Positions 55,086 to 63,620 of a stretch of 64,000 bases of DNA are shown in pieces (within the stretch, counting starts at the first letter, position 1; every line of letters starts with the position of its first letter). A model generated the notes under the pieces. The model saw only the letters and a program-made list of their open reading frames with translations. It was not told the DNA's origin and did not search any database. The translations under genes and the position numbers were made by a program. Source of the stretch: Xanthobacteraceae bacterium (lineage in GTDB: Bacteria; Pseudomonadota; Alphaproteobacteria; Rhizobiales; Xanthobacteraceae); contig JAIESC010000010.1 of NCBI GenBank assembly GCA_019746355.1, positions 62,001 through 126,000 of the forward strand, in the 5' to 3' direction.

Positions 55086-55853
55086 TCAGTGCCTTTGCGA
55101 TGACGGCGGCAGCCAGGGCGCCGCAAGGCGCTCGGCGAGCTCCACCATCAGATAGACGGCGACGCCCATGACCGAAAGCGCGAACAGGGCGGCGAAGGCG
55201 AGCGGCGTGTCGAGCTGGGAGGTGGCGCTGAGCAGAAGATAGCCAAGCCCTTCGCTTGATCCGACGAATTCGCCGATCACCGCGCCGATCACGGCGAGCG
55301 TGATGGCGACCTTGGCGCCGGTGATCACGAACGGCAGCGCCGCGGGGAACTGCACCTTGAGGAAGATCTGCATCGGCGTGGCGCGCAGGCTGTGCGCGAG
55401 TTCCAGCAGCTCACGCGGCGTCGAGCGCAGGCCCGCGGTGGTGTCGACGATGATCGGGAAGAACGCGACCAGCCAGACGATGGCGAGCTTGGATTCGATG
55501 CCGGTGCCGAGCCAGACCAGGATGATCGGCGCCACCGCAACCTTCGGCACCGACTGCAAGGCAATCAGCAGCGGATAGAACATCAGGTTGAGGGCGCGCG
55601 AGTTGGCGACCGCGACCGCCAGTGGAATTCCGATCACCACGGCCAGGATGAAACCGTAGAGCGTCTCTTTCAGCGTCACCCAGCCTTCGCTCATCAGGAG
55701 ATCGAAGCGCTTGATGAAGGCGTCGAGCACCTTGTCGGGGGTCGGCAGCACCACGGTCGGCAGATTGCCCAGCCGGCACGCGAGCTCCCAGGCGACGATG
55801 ATCAGGACCAGGCCGATCAGCGGATAGCCGACTTGTGTTGCGAAGCGCCGCAT
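55086..55853 (-). CDS. ABC transporter permease (SsuC/TauC family)
   Basis: A 255-residue permease with about six helices and an EAA-type loop LLELAHSLRATPMQIFLKVQFPAAL. Its start overlaps the ATPase stop (ATGA on the minus strand). Forms an importer with the ATPase upstream and the divergent binding protein at 56874. Confidence 0.9.
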   Translation of the reverse strand: MRRFATQVGYPLIGLVLIIVAWELACRLGNLPTVVLPTPDKVLDAFIKRFDLLMSEGWVTLKETLYGFILAVVIGIPLAVAVANSRALNLMFYPLLIALQSVPKVAVAPIILVWLGTGIESKLAIVWLVAFFPIIVDTTAGLRSTPRELLELAHSLRATPMQIFLKVQFPAALPFVITGAKVAITLAVIGAVIGEFVGSSEGLGYLLLSATSQLDTPLAFAALFALSVMGVAVYLMVELAERLAAPWLPPSSQRH

Positions 55854-56659
55854 CAGTGGACCTTGGCCTCGCTCTCGGAGTTGGCCGGCAGCACGCCAAG
55901 CGCAACGCTCGCGGTGCGCTCGGCGTGGGTGAAGGAGGGCGTGAACCGGGTCTGTTGCGAGCGCGGATAGGGAAGGTCGATCGGGATCTCCAGGGCGACA
56001 CGCGCCGGCCTGCGGCTGAACACGATCACCTTGTCGGAGAGATAGACCGCTTCCGAGATCGAATGGGTCACGAACAGCACCGAGGCGCCGGTCTCGCGCC
56101 GGATGCGCAGCAGGAGGTCGTTCATCTCGAGCCGCGTCAGTTCGTCGAGCGCGCCGAACGGCTCGTCCATCAGCAGCAGCTTGGGCTGGTGGACCAGCGC
56201 CCGGCAGAGCGCCACCCGCTGCTGCATGCCGCCGGACAGCTGGTGCGGGCGGGCATGCAGAAAGCCGGAAAGGCCGACCAGCTCCAGCAGATCGAGCGCG
56301 TGCTGGCGCGCGCTTCTGCTGTTGCGTTTGAGAATTTCCATCGGGAACAGCACGTTGTCGATCACCGAGCGCCACGGCATCAGGCTTGGGCTCTGGAACA
56401 CGAAGCCGTAGTCGCCGAGCGGCTCGACCACCTCCCGGCCACCGATCACGACGGAGCCTGACGTCTTCGGGATCAGGCCTGCGACGATGCGCAGCAGCGT
56501 GGTTTTTCCGCAGCCGCTCGGGCCGAGCAGCGCGACGAGCTGTCCCTGCTCGAATTCGAAATTGGCATCGTCCAGCGCCACCACCGGCTCGCGGCTGCGC
56601 GAGAGGAGTTCGCCCGCGGAAAACACCTTGCGGACGTTTTTGATTGTGCCGAACGCCAT
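55853..56659 (-). CDS. ABC transporter ATP-binding protein (SsuB/TauB family)
   Basis: A 268-residue ATPase, first gene of the nine-gene operon. Walker A GPSGCGKTT, signature LSGGMQQRVALCRAL and Walker [16 protein letters not shown] are intact. The N-terminus AFGTIKNVRKVFSAGELLSR is typical. Transcribed away from the binding protein gene across a 214-bp divergent promoter region. Confidence 0.92.
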   Translation of the reverse strand: MAFGTIKNVRKVFSAGELLSRSREPVVALDDANFEFEQGQLVALLGPSGCGKTTLLRIVAGLIPKTSGSVVIGGREVVEPLGDYGFVFQSPSLMPWRSVIDNVLFPMEILKRNSRSARQHALDLLELVGLSGFLHARPHQLSGGMQQRVALCRALVHQPKLLLMDEPFGALDELTRLEMNDLLLRIRRETGASVLFVTHSISEAVYLSDKVIVFSRRPARVALEIPIDLPYPRSQQTRFTPSFTHAERTASVALGVLPANSESEAKVH

Positions 56660-56776
56660 GCGCCGTTTCGCCGTCAGGGCCTGCCGCGTGATCCGATGAA
56701 AGCCGAGGGCCGAATTCCCGTGGTGCCCGCGAACGCAGCAATCATGCCGCTTCGGCCCTTGTCCGTGTCACGTGAA

Positions 56777-56790
56777 ATATCTTATGATAT
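56777..56790. promoter_or_regulatory. ATATC-TTAT-GATAT inverted repeat, candidate operator
   Basis: An AT-rich perfect inverted repeat in a GC-rich divergent promoter region between the SsuB-type operon and the binding-protein gene. It suits a site for the GntR/FCD regulator encoded in the operon. Binding is inference. Confidence 0.4.
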
Positions 56791-56873
56791 CTCACCTGTC
56801 AAACCCGAGGCCCGATGTGCCCGGAGCGGGGCGGGACTTGAAAGTGCCGGTGGTTGCTCAACAGGAGGGACTT

Positions 56874-57872
56874 ATGCTGAAGCGACTTGCTGCCGCCGCG
56901 TTGGCCGCGGCGTGTGTCATGTCCACGGCCGCGCAGGCCCAACAACAGGACGTCAAATTCATCCTCGACTTCATCAGCCTCGGCCGCCACGCGCCGTGGT
57001 ACGTCGCGCTCGGCAAGGGTTATTTCAAAGAGGAGGGATTGAACGTCACGATCCTGCCGTCCAAGGGCACGGCGGACGCAATCCGTTCAGTCGCGACAGG
57101 CACGACCGAGCTCGGCTTCATCGACGTTCCAAGCCTCGTCGCCGCGGGCAACGCCGCATCGGCGGTGAAGATCGTCGCCGCGAACTATCAGAAGCCGCCC
57201 TACTGCATCTTCAGCCTCAATCCCGGCGCCAACATCGACACCGCGAAGAAGCTCACCAATCTCGAGCTCGGCTCCAGCAGCGCGTCGTTCGTGCCGAAGA
57301 TCTGGGCCGCGATCATGGAAATGAACGGCGTCGACAGCAAGACCATGAAGATCGTCAACATCGATCCTGCGGCACGCGTGCCGATGCTGGCGACACGTAA
57401 GGTCGCCTCGATCGACCTGTTCATCATGAGCGAGCCGGCGATCCGCCGCGCCGTCCCCGACAGCAAGCCGGTCTGCCTGTTCGCCGGCGATCTCGGGCTT
57501 GAGATCTACGCCAACTCGATCGGCGTCAACGAAGAGTTCCTGAAAAAGAATCCCGAAGCCGTCAAAAAGTTCGTGCGCGCCGCGCTGCGCGGCTGGAAGG
57601 ACACCTTCGCCAATCCACAGGAGGCGGCGCAGATCCAGCTGCAGCACGTCAAGGCGCTCGATCCGCAGATCATCGTCGAGGAGATCGAGATCCTGCGCCG
57701 CGTCGCGCTGACGCCGGAGGTGCAGAAGGGCGGCCTTGGGCTTATCACCAGGGAGCGGATGAAGAACACTGTCGACTTCATCAACAAGAACATCGAGGTG
57801 CCCGGCGAGAAGCTGACCGCCGAGCAAATTTACGTTCCGGGCTTCCTGCCGGAGAAGCCGGTTCTGCCGTAG
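56874..57872 (+). CDS. ABC transporter substrate-binding protein (SsuA/NMT1-like)
   Basis: A 332-residue periplasmic binding protein. Signal peptide MLKRLAAAALAAACVMSTAA, cut after AQA. Motifs: VALGKGYFKEEGLNVTILPS, GTTELGFIDVPSLVAAG, VGVNEEFLKKNPEAVKKFVR-like helix. The ribosome site AGGAGGGA at 7-nt spacing decides the start; the frame is open 100 nt upstream. Divergent from the operon of its ATPase and permease. Ligand unknown, probably an aromatic or heterocyclic acid used by that operon. Confidence 0.9.
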   Translation: MLKRLAAAALAAACVMSTAAQAQQQDVKFILDFISLGRHAPWYVALGKGYFKEEGLNVTILPSKGTADAIRSVATGTTELGFIDVPSLVAAGNAASAVKIVAANYQKPPYCIFSLNPGANIDTAKKLTNLELGSSSASFVPKIWAAIMEMNGVDSKTMKIVNIDPAARVPMLATRKVASIDLFIMSEPAIRRAVPDSKPVCLFAGDLGLEIYANSIGVNEEFLKKNPEAVKKFVRAALRGWKDTFANPQEAAQIQLQHVKALDPQIIVEEIEILRRVALTPEVQKGGLGLITRERMKNTVDFINKNIEVPGEKLTAEQIYVPGFLPEKPVLP

Positions 57873-57978
57873 GCAGCAAATCCGTCAGCCCGCCGTGCCC
57901 GCCGATGGCATGCGGCGGGCACGGCGGCGCAACGAAGGATGTCGTTGCCGCGACAGGCAGCCGGCCGCGGCGCACGGG

Positions 57979-58013
57979 TTGACAGCTTTCCTGATATAGA
58001 ACATAACAAGAAC
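57979..58013 (+). promoter_or_regulatory. Promoter with LexA-type box upstream of element B
   Basis: TTGACA at 57979-57984 is a perfect -35; a -10 candidate (CATAAC or ATAACA) begins 17-18 bp further. The direct repeat GAAC-N7-GAAC at 57999-58013 overlaps it. This is the same operator type as at 12528-12542, in the opposite orientation. LexA repression is inferred. Confidence 0.6.
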
Positions 58014-58327
58014 AATCTTCTTGCCGGATTTCAGGTCCGGTGAGGAAACGAGGGATGCGCGAGCGCGGGAGACCATGGCCCCGCTCGCCGCATCTCTGGT
58101 GGAGCGCCGGGAGGCGCCGCACCCCTGCGTCATTGGGGTGCAGCGCGCCTCCGCACAAGGCGCGCGGCGGACCCGGTGGTCCGCAGGGCCCTACGTCACT
58201 GGGCCCGGCGTCTCCCGGCGCTCCATTCCCTCGTTCCGAGGGAGACGGAAAAAGGGGAAAGGGCGAGCCCGGCAGCCCGAAAAAGTGAAGCGGCCGGGCG
58301 GCATAGCATTGGCTATGCTGCTGTTTT
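58014..58327 (+). ncRNA. Element B: structured non-coding RNA candidate
   Basis: A 19-bp closing stem (58100-58118 with 58207-58225, one G-U) encloses four hairpins stacked with at most one unpaired base between them: 58119-58141, 58143-58165, 58167-58184 and 58186-58206. Hairpins 1, 2 and 4 have 9-nt loops that begin TNCG (TGCGTCATT, TCCGCACAA, TACGTCACT). Downstream: hairpin 58227-58243, a GGAAAAAGG stretch, hairpin 58267-58299 with GCCCGAA in the loop, and a final hairpin GCATAGC/GCTATGC (58301-58318) with a TTTT end that could terminate transcription. The plan matches element A. I cannot name an Rfam family. Confidence 0.7.
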
Positions 58328-58369
58328 GGAAGTGAAATCCGATGTCGCTTGACGAATCCACGCGCTCAT

Positions 58370-58389
58370 GAGAATGAACGTTCATTCTC
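58370..58389. promoter_or_regulatory. Perfect 20-bp palindrome, candidate TetR operator
   Basis: GAGAATGAACGTTCATTCTC is fully self-complementary and lies 24 bp before the TetR start. TTGACG at 58349-58354 may be the -35, placing the palindrome over the -10. AcrR-like regulators use ATGAACGTTCAT-type sites, so autoregulation of the TetR-MFP-RND operon is likely. Confidence 0.75.
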
Positions 58390-58413
58390 TTTCATTGTGC
58401 GACGCACCAATCC

Positions 58414-59061
58414 ATGAACGCCACGGCCGTTTCAAGCCCGGTCCGCGCGCAGCGGCAATCCGACCGCCGCGCGGAAATCCTCGAGGCGGCGCAGCGCTGC
58501 TTTGTGCGCGCGGGCTTCCACCAGACCTCGATGCAGGAGATATGCGCCGAGGCCGGCATGAGCGCGGGCAACCTCTACCGCTACTTCCCCTCCAAGGAGG
58601 CGCTGATCGCCGGCATCGCCGAGCGCGACCGCGCCGAGGTGGCGCAGGACTTTGCCCGGGCCGATCTGTCCCAGGGCTTGTTCAACGTGCTGGAGGGCAT
58701 GGCGCATTACCACTTTGCGGTGCGGCCGATCGAGCAGGTGAGGCTTTGCACCGAGGTGATGTCGGAGGCGCGCCGCCACCCGAAGATCGCGCGGATTTCC
58801 GCGGCCTTCGACGCCGATGTCCGCAAATGGCTGATCGACATGTTCAACACCGCGGCCGAGCGCGGCGATATCCCGAAGGATGCCGACATCGAAGGCGCGG
58901 TCGACATGCTGATGATCCTGGCCGACGGCGTCTGGTGGCGTCGCGCGCTCGATCCGAACTTCAAGGCCGGTGCGCTCATCCCGGTGTTCATGGATGTCGC
59001 GCGGCATCTGCTGCGTAGCCGCTCGCAAGATCAGCGTGCGGAGGGGGAGAAGTCGTCATGA
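58414..59061 (+). CDS. TetR family transcriptional regulator
   Basis: A 215-residue regulator. HTH domain RRAEILEAAQRCFVRAGFHQ, TSMQEICAEAGMSAGNLYRY, FPSKEALIAGIAERDRAEV; the C-terminal ligand domain is of the AcrR type. Its stop overlaps the MFP start (ATGA), so it is the first gene of the efflux operon. A perfect palindrome lies just upstream. Confidence 0.93.
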   Translation: MNATAVSSPVRAQRQSDRRAEILEAAQRCFVRAGFHQTSMQEICAEAGMSAGNLYRYFPSKEALIAGIAERDRAEVAQDFARADLSQGLFNVLEGMAHYHFAVRPIEQVRLCTEVMSEARRHPKIARISAAFDADVRKWLIDMFNTAAERGDIPKDADIEGAVDMLMILADGVWWRRALDPNFKAGALIPVFMDVARHLLRSRSQDQRAEGEKSS

Positions 59062-60164
59062 AAGGCGCGCTGAAGGGCAGCCGCATCACCGCCGTGGGCC
59101 TCGTCGCCGCGGCCGCGCTGTGGATCGTGTCGGGTCATCTGTTTCCGCACGAGACCGCGCACAGCAACGCCGCGCCGCGCCCGAGCGAGGCCGAGGCGCA
59201 GAAGAAGTTTCGCGTCAGCGTGGTCGCTGCCGCCGTGCAGCCGCACAGCCGCAAGCTCGTGCTTTCGGGCCGCACCGAGGCCGACAAGAAGGTCGTCATC
59301 TTCGCGCGCACCCAAGGCATTCTCGAAGATCTCAAAGTCCGCCGTGGCTCGCGCGTCAAAAAGGGTGAGGTGCTTGCCGTTCTGGCGGACGAGGCCCGCG
59401 AGGCGCAGGTGATGCAGGCGAAGGCGCTGCTGGAGCAGAAGCGCGTCGAGCTTGCCGCCAAGCGGCGGCTGCTTTTGTCCAACGCGGTGCCGAAGCTCGA
59501 ACTCGACAGTCTCGAGGCGCAGTTCAAGGTTGCCGAGGCGGTGGTCGCGACCAACGAGGCCGAGCGCGACCGCGCCATCATCGTCGCGCCGTGGGACGGC
59601 ATTGTCACCGAAGTTTCGGAGGTCGGCACCGCGGCTTTCTCCTTTACCGGCAAGGAAATCGTCAAGATGGTCGGCCTCGACCCGCTGCTCGCACTGGTCG
59701 AGGTGTCGGAGCGCAACGCCGCGCGGGTGAAGGTCGGCACCATGGCCGATGTCCGCCTCGCCAACGGCCTGACCCGGAAGGGGCGTATCCGTTATGTCTC
59801 GCCGTCGGCGAGCGAGGGCACGCGCACTTATCGCGTCGAGGTGCAGATGGACAATCCGGATTACCTGATCCCGGACGGCATCACCGCCGAGGCGACGATT
59901 CCGCTTGAGCCCACGCCTGCGGCGCGCGTGCCGCGATCGGCGCTGGTCTTCTCGTCATCGGGCGAGCTTGGCGTTCGCACCGTCGAGGATGGCGGCAAGG
60001 TCGGCTTCATGCCGGTGTCGATCGTCGAGGACGAGCAGAGCTTCATGTGGCTTGCCGGCGTGCCGGACGGCACGCGGGTGATCGTGCAGGGCCAGGACTT
60101 CGTGCGCGAGGGCAACGTAGTCGAGGCCGTGTCCGCGACCGCGGCGCAATCGGCGCAGCGCTAG
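59058..60164 (+). CDS. RND efflux membrane fusion protein
   Basis: A 368-residue periplasmic adaptor. One N-terminal membrane anchor (about 8-28: ITAVGLVAAAALWIVSGHLF), then barrel-sandwich hybrid (TEADKKVVIFARTQGILEDL, GSRVKKGEVLAVL), a coiled-coil hairpin (AQVMQAKALLEQKRVELAAK to LEAQFKVAEAVVATNEAERD) and the second lipoyl half (RAIIVAPWDGIVTEV). It links the RND pump to an outer-membrane channel, which is not encoded here. A repeat-rich 267-bp gap separates it from the pump gene. Confidence 0.92.
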   Translation: MKGALKGSRITAVGLVAAAALWIVSGHLFPHETAHSNAAPRPSEAEAQKKFRVSVVAAAVQPHSRKLVLSGRTEADKKVVIFARTQGILEDLKVRRGSRVKKGEVLAVLADEAREAQVMQAKALLEQKRVELAAKRRLLLSNAVPKLELDSLEAQFKVAEAVVATNEAERDRAIIVAPWDGIVTEVSEVGTAAFSFTGKEIVKMVGLDPLLALVEVSERNAARVKVGTMADVRLANGLTRKGRIRYVSPSASEGTRTYRVEVQMDNPDYLIPDGITAEATIPLEPTPAARVPRSALVFSSSGELGVRTVEDGGKVGFMPVSIVEDEQSFMWLAGVPDGTRVIVQGQDFVREGNVVEAVSATAAQSAQR

Positions 60165-60198
60165 AGCGATTCAAATGCGCAGTGTCGATGTTGAAGCA

Positions 60199-60375
60199 CT
60201 GGGTCCCCGCTTGCCGCGCCGCCGAGTGGCGCAAAGCGACACGAGGAGCCGGCGCGGTCACTCTAAGAGTGCTCGCGCTGGCTGCTCGCTTTGCTCGCCA
60301 GCGCGAGCGGGGGACGAACGGTTGCTGGTTCGGCGAGCTCTCTCCCCGTTCGTCCCCGCGCAAGCGGGGACCCAG
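60199..60375. repeat. Palindrome-rich element inside the RND operon
   Basis: Outer inverted repeat CTGGGTCCCCGCTTG (60199-60213) and CAAGCGGGGACCCAG (60361-60375). Inside lies a perfect 12-bp hairpin GCTCGCGCTGGC/GCCAGCGCGAGC (60271-60308), and GGGGGACGAACGG pairs with CCGTTCGTCCCC further on. It sits between the MFP and pump genes of one operon, where it could reduce or process the transcript. Confidence 0.7.
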
Positions 60376-60431
60376 GGCCACGAGCACCGAAGCTCGTTTG
60401 AGCGGGTTGGAATCTAGGCGGGGGCCGCGTC

Positions 60432-63400
60432 ATGTTTGCGCTCATCGACTACGCCATTAGCCATGCGCGGCTGACCATCGTCACGCTGGCGTTCCTGCTG
60501 CTTGCGGGATTTGTCGCCTATGTGACGATCCCGAAGGAGGCCGAGCCCGATATCAAGATCCCGATCATCTACACGCAGCTCACCCAGCGCGGCATCAGCC
60601 CGGAGGATTCCGAGCGGCTGCTGCTGCGCCCGGTCGAGACCCAGCTCAAGTCGGTCAGCAACGTCAAGGAGATGCGCTCCACCGCCTACGAGGGCGGCGG
60701 CTACGTGCTGCTCGAGTTCGAGGCGGGCTTCGATGCCAAGGCGGCTCTCGCCGACGTGCGCGCCAAGGTCGATCAGGCCAAGCGCGACCTGCCGCGGGAC
60801 GCCGACGAGCCGACCGTGCAGGAGGTCAACCTTTCGCTCTATCCGGTGCTGGTCGTGGCGCTGTCCGGCGACGTGCCGGAGCGGACCATGCTGCAGATCG
60901 CCCGCAACGCCAAGAACGCCATCGAGCAGGTGCCGGGCGTGCTCTCCGCCGAACTGCGCGGCGCGCGCGACGAGGCGGTGGAGATCATCGCCGAGCCGAT
61001 GCTGCTCCGGAGCTACGGCGTCTCGCTCGATCAGTTGATCACCGGTTTCAATGCCTCGAACAGCCTGATTGCCGCGGGCGCGCTCGAAGGCGCAACCGGC
61101 CGCTTTGCGGTCAAGGTGCCGAGCCTGATCGAGCGGCCGCAGGACGTGCTGAACATTCCGATGGCCGCGTCGAGCGGCGCGGCCGTGACGGTCGGCGACG
61201 TGGTGCGGATCAAGCCGACGTTCAAGGACGCCACGTCAGTGACCCGCGTCAACGGCCTGCCGGCCATGACCATCGAGGTGTCCAAGCGCACCGGTGCGAA
61301 CCTGATTGAGACGGTCGACGGCGTGAAGAAGACCGTCGAGATCCTGAAAAAGACCTGGCCTGCCGCGGTGCAGGTGACGTTCACCCAGGACAAGTCGAAG
61401 GTCATCCGCCAGATGCTGGCCGACCTGCAGAACTCGGTCGCGACCGGCGTTCTGCTGGTTGCGGTGATCATCCTGTTTGCGCTCGGCTTCCGCGCCTCGC
61501 TGTTCATCGGCATCGCCATCCCGGCCTCGTTCCTCGCCGGCGTCCTCGGCCTCCAGCTTGCGGGCCTCACCGTCAACATCGTTGTGCTGTTCTCGCTCAT
61601 TCTCGCGGTCGGCATGCTGGTCGATGACGCGATCATCGTCTCGGAATTCGCCGAGCGCCGCATGGCCGAGGGCATGCCGCCGAAGGAGGCCTATGCGCTG
61701 GCCGCCAAGCGCATGTCCGGCCCGGTGATTGCCGCCACGGCGACCCGCGTCGCCGCGTTCTCGCCGCTGCTGTTCTGGCCGGGCGTGGTCGGCGAGTTCA
61801 TGAAATATCTGCCGATCACGCTGATTGCGACGCTGTCGGCGTCGCTTGCGGTGGCGCTGTTCTTCACGCCCACGCTGGGCGCGCTGCTCGGCCGCGCCTC
61901 GCCACATCCCCATGACGAACGCTCCAAGGAGGACGGGCTCTACATGCGGACCGTCCGGCTGGCGTTGCGCCGTCCAGGCGCCACGCTCGCGCTCACCGCG
62001 CTGCTGCTCGTCGTCGTGCAGGTCGGTTACGGAAAATTCGGCCGCGGCGTCGAGTTCTTCCCCAACGTCGAGCCCGACTTTGGCCTGGTGATCGTGCACG
62101 CGCGCGGCAACCTCGCGCTCGACGAGAAGAACCGCGTGCTGGCCGAGGTCGAGAAGCGCGTGCTGGCCACCAACGGCCTGCAGACCGTTTACACCCGTGT
62201 CGGCGATCAGCCGCGCGGCTCGCAGGAGATGACCGAGGACACCATCGGCGTCATCCAGTTCGAATTTGTCGACTGGCGCAAGCGCGCGCCCGGGCATGAG
62301 ATCATGGACGGCATCCGCGCCGCCACCGCCGACATCCCGGGCGTTCTGGTGGAGGTCACCGCGCCGCGCGCCGGCCCGCCGACCGGCAAGCCGATCCAGG
62401 TGCAGCTTGGCGGGCTCGACCCCGAGGCGCTCCCCGCCGTCGCCAAGAAGGTCGCCGGCATCCTCGCCAAGCATCCCGAGATCCAGGACCTCGACGACGG
62501 CCTGCCGCTGCCCGGCATCGACTGGAAGATCTACGTCAACAAGGCCGAGGCCGCCAAGTTCGGTGCCAGCCCGGCGATCGTCGGCACCGCGGTGCAGCTC
62601 GTCACCAACGGCGTGAAGGCGACCGAATTCCGTCCCTCGCACACCGACAAGGAGGTGGAAATCCTGGTGCGTTTTCCCGAGGATCGCCGAAGTCTCGACG
62701 AGATCGACGAGCTTCGCGTGCAGACGCCGTCGGGTTCCGTGCCGATCGGCAATTTCATCGAGCGCAAGGCCGCCCCACGGGTGGGCTACATCAACCGCGT
62801 CGCCGGCAACCGCGTGATGACGGTGTCCGCCAACGTCGTGCAAGGCGTGCAGACCGCGAAGGTGCAGCAGGCGATCGCCCAGGAGCTCGCCCAGACCGAT
62901 CTCGGCGCGGGCATCACGTGGAAACTCAAAGGCGAGGATGAGGAGCGCGAGAAGGCCGGCGCGTTCCTGATGAAGGCGTTCGGCACCGCGATCTTCCTGA
63001 TCTTTGCGATCCTCCTGGCGCAGTTCAACCGGCTGACCTCGGTGGCGCTGGTTCTCTCCGCCGTGGTGCTGTCCACCATCGGCGTGCTGCTCGGCCTGCT
63101 CGTGATGGGGCAGGCGTTCGGCGTGGTGATGACCGGCATCGGCGTGATCGCCAACGCCGGCGTCATCGTCAACAACAACATCGTGCTGATCGACACCTAC
63201 GACCGGCTGCGCAAGGAAGGCTGGGAGGCCTACGACGCGATCATCGAGACCTGCCGCGAGCGCGCCCGCCCGGTGGTGCTGACGGCGGTCACCGCGATCC
63301 TGGGCGTCCTGCCGATCGCGTTCGGCGTCAACATCGAGTTCCTGACGCGCGAGATCTCGGTCGGCGCGCCTGCGACGCAATGGTGGATCAGCCTCTCGAC

Positions 63401-63548
63401 CGCGATCGTGTTCGGCCTGGGCTTTGCGACGGTCCTGACGCTAATCGTGACGCCCGCGACGCTGATGGCGATCGAGCACGGGAAGCAGTGGCGATTGCGG
63501 TGGACCAAATCGATTTCTGCGCGCTTCGCACGTTCGCAAGCCGCATAG
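60432..63548 (+). CDS. RND efflux pump inner-membrane transporter
   Basis: A 1038-residue AcrB/MMPL-superfamily pump. First helix about 10-30 (LTIVTLAFLLLAGFVAYVTI), large periplasmic loops after TM1 and TM7, and the TM4 proton-relay motif GMLVDDAIIVSEFAERR with both Asp residues. TM10-12 region: VVMTGIGVIANAGVIVNNNI. It resembles the group of RND pumps that partner short MFPs and cluster with TetR. The outer-membrane factor is absent, as often in Alphaproteobacteria. Substrate unknown. Confidence 0.95.
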   Translation: MFALIDYAISHARLTIVTLAFLLLAGFVAYVTIPKEAEPDIKIPIIYTQLTQRGISPEDSERLLLRPVETQLKSVSNVKEMRSTAYEGGGYVLLEFEAGFDAKAALADVRAKVDQAKRDLPRDADEPTVQEVNLSLYPVLVVALSGDVPERTMLQIARNAKNAIEQVPGVLSAELRGARDEAVEIIAEPMLLRSYGVSLDQLITGFNASNSLIAAGALEGATGRFAVKVPSLIERPQDVLNIPMAASSGAAVTVGDVVRIKPTFKDATSVTRVNGLPAMTIEVSKRTGANLIETVDGVKKTVEILKKTWPAAVQVTFTQDKSKVIRQMLADLQNSVATGVLLVAVIILFALGFRASLFIGIAIPASFLAGVLGLQLAGLTVNIVVLFSLILAVGMLVDDAIIVSEFAERRMAEGMPPKEAYALAAKRMSGPVIAATATRVAAFSPLLFWPGVVGEFMKYLPITLIATLSASLAVALFFTPTLGALLGRASPHPHDERSKEDGLYMRTVRLALRRPGATLALTALLLVVVQVGYGKFGRGVEFFPNVEPDFGLVIVHARGNLALDEKNRVLAEVEKRVLATNGLQTVYTRVGDQPRGSQEMTEDTIGVIQFEFVDWRKRAPGHEIMDGIRAATADIPGVLVEVTAPRAGPPTGKPIQVQLGGLDPEALPAVAKKVAGILAKHPEIQDLDDGLPLPGIDWKIYVNKAEAAKFGASPAIVGTAVQLVTNGVKATEFRPSHTDKEVEILVRFPEDRRSLDEIDELRVQTPSGSVPIGNFIERKAAPRVGYINRVAGNRVMTVSANVVQGVQTAKVQQAIAQELAQTDLGAGITWKLKGEDEEREKAGAFLMKAFGTAIFLIFAILLAQFNRLTSVALVLSAVVLSTIGVLLGLLVMGQAFGVVMTGIGVIANAGVIVNNNIVLIDTYDRLRKEGWEAYDAIIETCRERARPVVLTAVTAILGVLPIAFGVNIEFLTREISVGAPATQWWISLSTAIVFGLGFATVLTLIVTPATLMAIEHGKQWRLRWTKSISARFARSQAA

Positions 63549-63555
63549 CCACCGC

Positions 63556-63600
63556 CGTCATTCCGGGGCGCGGGCGCAAGCCCGCGAGCCCGGAATCCAG
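63556..63600. repeat. Half copy of the TCATTCCGGGGC repeat
   Basis: CGTCATTCCGGGGCGCG to CCCGGAATCCAG with an inner GCGGGCGCAAGCCCGC hairpin. Its left flank (CCACCGC) is the same as that of the copy at 19435. Only one half is present. It lies between the convergent RND and ligase genes. Confidence 0.8.
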
Positions 63601-63620
63601 AGCCACAGGGGATGGTTGAG

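Noticed and set aside
58055..58288. 77-codon frame across element B
   Set aside because: Same reason as for element A; the DNA structure, not the frame, is conserved.
60199..60375. CRISPR-like repeats
   Set aside because: The repeats are inverted, not direct, differ from one another and have no regular spacers; no cas genes.
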